Shown one piece after another: positions 60,054-64,000 of a stretch of DNA of 64,000 nt. The stretch comes from Actinokineospora pegani. GTDB lineage: Bacteria; Actinomycetota; Actinomycetes; Mycobacteriales; Pseudonocardiaceae. The notes beneath the pieces were generated by a model. It saw only the letters and a program-made list of their open reading frames with translations. It did not search any database and was not told the origin of the DNA. Position numbers and translations under genes: made by a program. Location of the stretch: assembly GCF_009745975.1 (NCBI RefSeq), contig NZ_WHOL01000048.1, positions 1 to 64,000 of the forward strand, read 5' to 3'. Positions within the stretch are counted from its first letter, which is position 1. Each line of letters starts with the position of its first letter.

Positions 60054-61169
60054 TCAGCCCGCCTGGATCGCGGCGTAGCCGGGCTTGATGACGTCCTCGA
60101 TGACCGCCAGCCGCTCGTCGAAGCCGATGAACGCCGACTTCATGGCGTTGACGGTGAACCGCTGCAGGTCGGTCCAGCCGAAGCCGAACGCGTCCACGAG
60201 CGCCTGCATCTCCGAGGTCATCGAGCAGCCGCTCATCAGCCGGTTGTCGGTGTTGACCGTGACCCGGAACCGCAACCGCGCCAGCAGCCCGATGGGGTGC
60301 TCGCCGATCGACGGCGCCGCCCCGGTCTGCACGTTGGACGACGGGCACATCTCCAGCGGGATGCGGCGGTCCCGCACGTAGCCGGCCAGCCTGCCCAGGC
60401 GCGCGGTCCCGTCCGGGTCGACCTCGATGTCGTCGACGATCCGCACGCCGTGCCCGAGCCGCTCGGCGCCGCAGTGCTGGATGGCCTCCCAGATCGAGGG
60501 CAGCCCGAACGCCTCGCCCGCGTGGATGGTGAAGTGCGCGTTCTGCTGGCGCAGGTACTCGAAGGCGTCGAGGTTGCGGGTGGGCGGGAAGCCCGCCTCC
60601 GGCCCGGCGATGTCGAAGCCGACCACCCCGGCGTCGCGGTGGCGCACCGCCAGCTCCGCGATCTCCAGCGACCGGGCGTTCTGGCGCATCGCGCACAGCA
60701 GCGTGCCCACGCGGATGGTCTTGCCCTTGGCCGCGGCGCGCGCCTCGCCCTCGCGGAACCCGGCCTGCACCGCGCGCACGATGGTGTCGAGGCCCAGGTC
60801 CTTCTCGGTGAACAGCTCGGGGGCGTAGCGGACCTCGGCGTAGACGACCCCGTCGTCGGCGAGGTCCTCGGCGCACTCGGCGGCCACCCGCACGAGCGCG
60901 GCCTCGTCCTGCAGCACGCCGCAGGTGTGGGCGAAGGTCTCCAGGTACCGCACCAGCGAGCCGGAGTCGGCCGCCTCGCGGAACCAGGTCCCGAGCGCGG
61001 TGGCGTCGGTGGCGGGGAGGTCGCGGTAGCCTGCGGACTCGGCGAGTTCGAGGACCGTGGCGGGGCGCAAACCGCCGTCGAGGTGGTCGTGCAGGAGCAC
61101 CTTGGGTGCGCGCAGCAACGCGTCCGGGGTCACCGGGACGACGGGCCGCTGGTCAATGGACGTCGACAT
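60054..61169 (-). CDS. add: Adenosine deaminase
   Basis: The 371-residue zinc enzyme deaminates adenosine and deoxyadenosine. It has the N-terminal metal motif [10 protein letters not shown], the third-strand [13 protein letters not shown] with the catalytic Glu, ERLGHGVRI, the CPSSNVQTG block and [10 protein letters not shown] carrying the zinc-ligand Asp. ATG 61169 lies six bases after TACCGT, so the message may be leaderless. It works with PNP and DeoA in nucleoside breakdown. Confidence 0.95.
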   Translation of the reverse strand: MSTSIDQRPVVPVTPDALLRAPKVLLHDHLDGGLRPATVLELAESAGYRDLPATDATALGTWFREAADSGSLVRYLETFAHTCGVLQDEAALVRVAAECAEDLADDGVVYAEVRYAPELFTEKDLGLDTIVRAVQAGFREGEARAAAKGKTIRVGTLLCAMRQNARSLEIAELAVRHRDAGVVGFDIAGPEAGFPPTRNLDAFEYLRQQNAHFTIHAGEAFGLPSIWEAIQHCGAERLGHGVRIVDDIEVDPDGTARLGRLAGYVRDRRIPLEMCPSSNVQTGAAPSIGEHPIGLLARLRFRVTVNTDNRLMSGCSMTSEMQALVDAFGFGWTDLQRFTVNAMKSAFIGFDERLAVIEDVIKPGYAAIQAG

Positions 61170-61409
61170 GTCCGTACGGTACTCGCCGAGGAGTCACCCG
61201 TCCGAGTAACCAAACCGTCACGTAAGGTACGCCGCGACTCCAGCAACCGCTGGCAGGATGTCGGCCGAATGGTTCAAACCTGCGTGTCTGGACCGATGAC
61301 AAGCAACAGGTGGTGTATGGACGCCTTCTGGGAGTGGCTAGGCTCCTCCTCGGTGTCTCCACAGCAGGCGCGCCCCCAACACCCATCCCCCAGGACGAAG
61401 GTCACCTCC

Positions 61410-62816
61410 GTGAACGAAAACAGCCCCGCGGTGTCGTTCGACCGGATGCGCAACATGCTCACGCGCGCGGCCGAGATCCGTGAGAGTGAACAACAGCAGA
61501 TCTTCGACGCCCTGGACGAGATCCACGCCAGGCTGTCGCCGCTGGAGTCCATCGGGTCGGTGCGCAAGCGGCTGTCGGAGATGCCCGACCGGACCGAGGT
61601 CAGCGTGCTGGCCGAGCGGCTCGACGAGGCGATGGGCAAGCTCGAGGCGCAGGACACGGCGATCGCCGCGATCGGGCGGGCCGTGGAGAGCATCGTCGAC
61701 AAGCTGGCGACCCCGTTCGCCCAGCTCGACGGTCGGCTCGACGGCGTGGCGGGCCGGTTCGAGGGTGTCGCGGGTCGGATGGACGGCCTGGAGGACAAGC
61801 TCACCAGCATCCACCGCCGCATCGACGAGCTCGACCACCACCTGGACAAGCAGGACGCCAAGGTCGACCAGGTGCCCGGCCTGGTGCTCGGCCCGGTCCG
61901 CGAGCGGGTCGAGATCCTCGAGACCGCGCTGCGCGGCCGCATCGACGAGGTCGACGAGGGCGTGCACGAGCACCTCGACGGCACCAAGGACGTGCTGGCC
62001 CGCCAGCTCACCGAGGCGGGCGAGGCGCTGACCGGCAAGGTCGAGGCCGTCGCGGGCAAGGTCGACGGGGTGCAGGGCAAGGTCACCGACTCCACCAACG
62101 CGCTGCACGGCCGCTTCACCGAGACCTCGGACTCGGTGCACGGCAAGCTCGACACCGTCCTGGGCTCGGTCGAGACGGCCCGCGACGCGGTGGCCGGTTC
62201 GGTCGAGTCGGCCCGCGAGTCGCTGGCGGGCTCGGTCGAGTCCTCGCGCGAGGCGCTCGCCGGTTCGCTCGACGCGACCCGCGAGACGCTGGCCGGTTCG
62301 GTCGGCGACTCCCGCGACGCCGTCACGGGCAAGCTCGACGAGGCCACCGGCGCCCTGCGCGACGCGCTGCAGGAGACCCGCGAGACCGTCGACGCCAGCG
62401 AGCGCCTCGAGCAGCTCGCCCAGCGCCTGGAGAAGGTCACCTCGCGCCTCGACACCATGACCACCCGCCTGGACGCGGTCGAGGACGGCTTCGCCGTCAA
62501 GCTGGGCGACCTCGGCGGCACCATCGAGCGCAGCCTGAGCAAGGTCGAGGGCACCCTCTCGCACCGCCCCGACTCCGACTCGGTGGAGACCCTGGTCCGC
62601 CGCAGCAACGACGAGTCCGTCCGCCGCATCGGCGGCCACCTCGACGAGGCCATGGCCACCTTCGCCGAACTCATGCTCGGCGGCGGCCAGCCCACCCCGC
62701 CCCCGCCCACCACCCTCCCCCGCCAGGGCACCCGCCGCCGCACCAACGGCAAGAACGTCAAGTCCGCGGACAAGCCCGAGAACAACGAGGACTCCGACAT
62801 CGCCGCAGGCGCCTGA
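61410..62816 (+). CDS. Long coiled-coil protein with heptad and hendecad repeats
   Basis: The predicted 468-residue protein is almost entirely helical. A region around residues 105-165 has seven-residue repeats (GRLDGVA, GRFEGVA, GRMDGLE, DKLTSIH, RRIDELD). From residue 252 it switches to 11-residue repeats (GSVETARDAVA, GSVESARESLA, GSVESSREALA). The C-terminus is Pro-rich, then basic, then acidic. No membrane helix is present. GTG 61410 was chosen; an ATG at 61317 preceded by AGGTGG would add 31 residues (MDAFWEWLGSS). A structural or polar-growth role is possible but unproven. Confidence 0.72.
   Translation: MNENSPAVSFDRMRNMLTRAAEIRESEQQQIFDALDEIHARLSPLESIGSVRKRLSEMPDRTEVSVLAERLDEAMGKLEAQDTAIAAIGRAVESIVDKLATPFAQLDGRLDGVAGRFEGVAGRMDGLEDKLTSIHRRIDELDHHLDKQDAKVDQVPGLVLGPVRERVEILETALRGRIDEVDEGVHEHLDGTKDVLARQLTEAGEALTGKVEAVAGKVDGVQGKVTDSTNALHGRFTETSDSVHGKLDTVLGSVETARDAVAGSVESARESLAGSVESSREALAGSLDATRETLAGSVGDSRDAVTGKLDEATGALRDALQETRETVDASERLEQLAQRLEKVTSRLDTMTTRLDAVEDGFAVKLGDLGGTIERSLSKVEGTLSHRPDSDSVETLVRRSNDESVRRIGGHLDEAMATFAELMLGGGQPTPPPPTTLPRQGTRRRTNGKNVKSADKPENNEDSDIAAGA
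62163..62327 (+). repeat. Five in-frame 33-base (11-residue) repeats
   Basis: Five consecutive 33-base units code GS-(V/L)-x-x-(A/S)-R-(D/E)-x-(V/L)-A/T variants within the coiled-coil gene. Nucleotide similarity between neighbours is high (GGTTCGGTCGAG recurs), so the array probably arose by unequal recombination. Less regular 11-residue units flank it on both sides. Confidence 0.75.
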
Positions 62817-62833
62817 CGGACCTGCTCCACAGC

Positions 62834-62864
62834 GCGGCCCCGCACCGGTTCGGTGCGGGGCCGC
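62834..62864 (+). terminator. Hairpin terminator after the coiled-coil gene
   Basis: GCGGCCCCGCACC pairs perfectly with GGTGCGGGGCCGC around a five-base loop, 17 bases beyond the stop codon. Confidence 0.8.
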
Positions 62865-63090
62865 TGCCGTCCGGTGACCACCGCGCCCGCCCTGGCGACC
62901 ACAACCCGCGGAGCCCGCTGACTCGAGGTCACGGCAAGCGGCTGTTTCCCTGCTCGGCGTCCGGCCCCTGCACGCGCCTCCCGCGTGCGGCTGGCGGTCA
63001 GAGCGGGCGGACCGTGGCCACCAACGTCAGTCCCAGTGCCACGCGGTTGCACCCCGCGGGCGGAGCGCGGGAACTCTGGCAGACGAGGGC

Positions 63091-64000
63091 TCAGCCGCGG
63101 ACGGTCTCCAAGACCAAGGTGCGCTCGGGCGCCGAGTCACCCACCTCGAAGGCACCCGCCAGTGCCGCCAGCGCGCCCGCGACCGCGTCCGGGGTGTCGG
63201 TGTGCAGCTCCAACAACGGTTCCCCCTCGACCACCGGCTCCCCCGGCTTCGCCAGGCACAGCACCCCGGCCGCCGCCTGCACCGCGTCCTCCTTGCGCGC
63301 GCGGCCCGCGCCCAGCCGCCACGCGGCGACGCCCACGGCGTAGGCGTCGAGGCGGGTGAGGGCGCCCGAGGCCGGGGCGGGGACGACGTGGACGTGGGTC
63401 GGGCGGGGCAGGGGCGCGTCCGGGTCGCCGCCCTGGGCGCGGATCATCCTGGCCCAGGTCTCGTAGGCCCGCCCGGAGGAGAGCACCGCCGCCGGGTCCA
63501 CATCGGACAGACCGGCCAGCGACAGCATCTCGCGCGCCAGCGCCACCGTCAGCTCGACGACATCGGCCGGGCCGCCGCCGCGGAGCACCTCGACGGACTC
63601 GGCGACCTCGACCGCGTTGCCCACCGCGCGCCCCAGCGGCACCGACATGTCGGTCAGCAGCGCCGAGGTGCGCACCCCGTGCGCGACGCCGATCGACACC
63701 AGCGCCGACGCGAGGTCGCGGGCGTCGGCCACCGTCTTCATGAAGGCGCCCGACCCGAACTTCACGTCCAGCACCAGGGCGTCCGCGCCCTCGGCGATCT
63801 TCTTGGACATGATGGAGCTGGCGATCAGCGGGATCGACTCGACCGTCCCCGTCACGTCCCGCAGCGCGTACAGCTTCTTGTCCGCCGGGGCCAGTCCCGC
63901 CGTCGCCGCGCAGACGACCGCGCCGACGGAATCCAACTGCGCCCGGATCTCGTCGGTGGACAGCGCCGCCCGCCAGCCGGGGATCGCCTCCAGCTTGTCC
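63091..64000 (-). CDS. deoA: Thymidine phosphorylase, N-terminus beyond window
   Basis: The frame runs from the stop at 63091 to the window edge and codes the last 303 residues; about 130 N-terminal residues are missing. Visible family segments are DKLEAIPGWRAAL at the edge, SIPLIASSIMSKKIAEGAD, ALVLDVKFGSGAFM with phosphate/substrate residues, and the C-terminal alpha/beta domain from residue 200 on. It phosphorolyses thymidine or deoxyuridine to base and deoxyribose-1-phosphate. As in mycobacteria it accompanies add. Confidence 0.94.
   Translation of the reverse strand, partial: DKLEAIPGWRAALSTDEIRAQLDSVGAVVCAATAGLAPADKKLYALRDVTGTVESIPLIASSIMSKKIAEGADALVLDVKFGSGAFMKTVADARDLASALVSIGVAHGVRTSALLTDMSVPLGRAVGNAVEVAESVEVLRGGGPADVVELTVALAREMLSLAGLSDVDPAAVLSSGRAYETWARMIRAQGGDPDAPLPRPTHVHVVPAPASGALTRLDAYAVGVAAWRLGAGRARKEDAVQAAAGVLCLAKPGEPVVEGEPLLELHTDTPDAVAGALAALAGAFEVGDSAPERTLVLETVRG

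Overview
The window is high-GC actinobacterial chromosome, most likely from the family Pseudonocardiaceae. The reasons are the density of DUF1707, DUF397, DUF3558 and EspG-type genes, several ESX (type VII secretion) substrate cassettes, frequent GTG starts, many leaderless promoters, and a gene order that, from memory, follows the Mycobacterium tuberculosis block Rv3278c-Rv3314c: PH-domain protein, birA, accD5, accE5, maf, accA3, then lpdA, glpD2, deoD, pmmB, upp, Rv3311, add, deoA. Extra cassettes are inserted into that backbone. No tRNA, rRNA, CRISPR array or intact mobile element was seen.

Layout. 1-2125: an ESX-type cassette (large secreted-type protein cut by the window edge, WXG100-like protein, YbaB-like protein). 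2247-14468: acyl-CoA metabolism (cobinamide amidohydrolase, HMG-CoA lyase, biotin ligase, carboxylase beta, epsilon and biotinylated alpha subunits), interrupted by an MFS exporter, an S15 peptidase, maf and a symporter remnant. 14491-18594: two DUF1707 membrane proteins, a GNAT enzyme and a PE/PPE/EspG cassette. 18800-24443: flavodoxin-like protein, GNAT remnant, phosphosugar mutase with purine nucleoside phosphorylase, and a MerR-controlled membrane-protein operon that contains a tandem duplication. 24445-35751: Ser/Thr kinase, methylmalonyl-CoA mutase (mutA, mutB) with meaB, M20 amidohydrolase, LpdA-type quinone reductase. 35752-36786: a low-coding islet with a zinc-ribbon gene, an AT-rich palindrome and a frameshifted DUF4190 gene. 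36859-41043: glycerol use (glpK, glpF, glpD). 41144-49317: accessory genes, including a MerR/aldo-keto reductase operon, an XRE-DUF397 pair, a DddA-like deaminase toxin with an Imm1 immunity protein, and a Doc-like/ribbon-helix-helix pair. 49314-64000: nucleoside salvage and catabolism (upp, deoC with two aldehyde dehydrogenase genes, add, deoA), a second ESX cassette with an NlpC/P60 protein, and a long coiled-coil protein.

How the genes work together. AccA, AccD and AccE, biotinylated by BirA, should carboxylate propionyl-CoA (and possibly acetyl-CoA). MutAB, protected by MeaB, should convert the resulting methylmalonyl-CoA to succinyl-CoA. CbiZ would support supply of the cobalamin that MutAB needs. 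PNP, DeoA, Add, the PGM2-like mutase, DeoC and the aldehyde dehydrogenase form a route from nucleosides to glyceraldehyde-3-phosphate and acetate. GlpF, GlpK and GlpD feed glycerol into triose phosphates.

The parts most worth a second look are the DddA-like toxin/Imm1 pair, the duplicated mini-ORFs in the MerR/DUF4281 operon, the Doc-like protein that lacks the usual catalytic histidine, the AT-rich islet near 36 kb, and the repeated pairing of YbaB-like proteins with ESX substrates.
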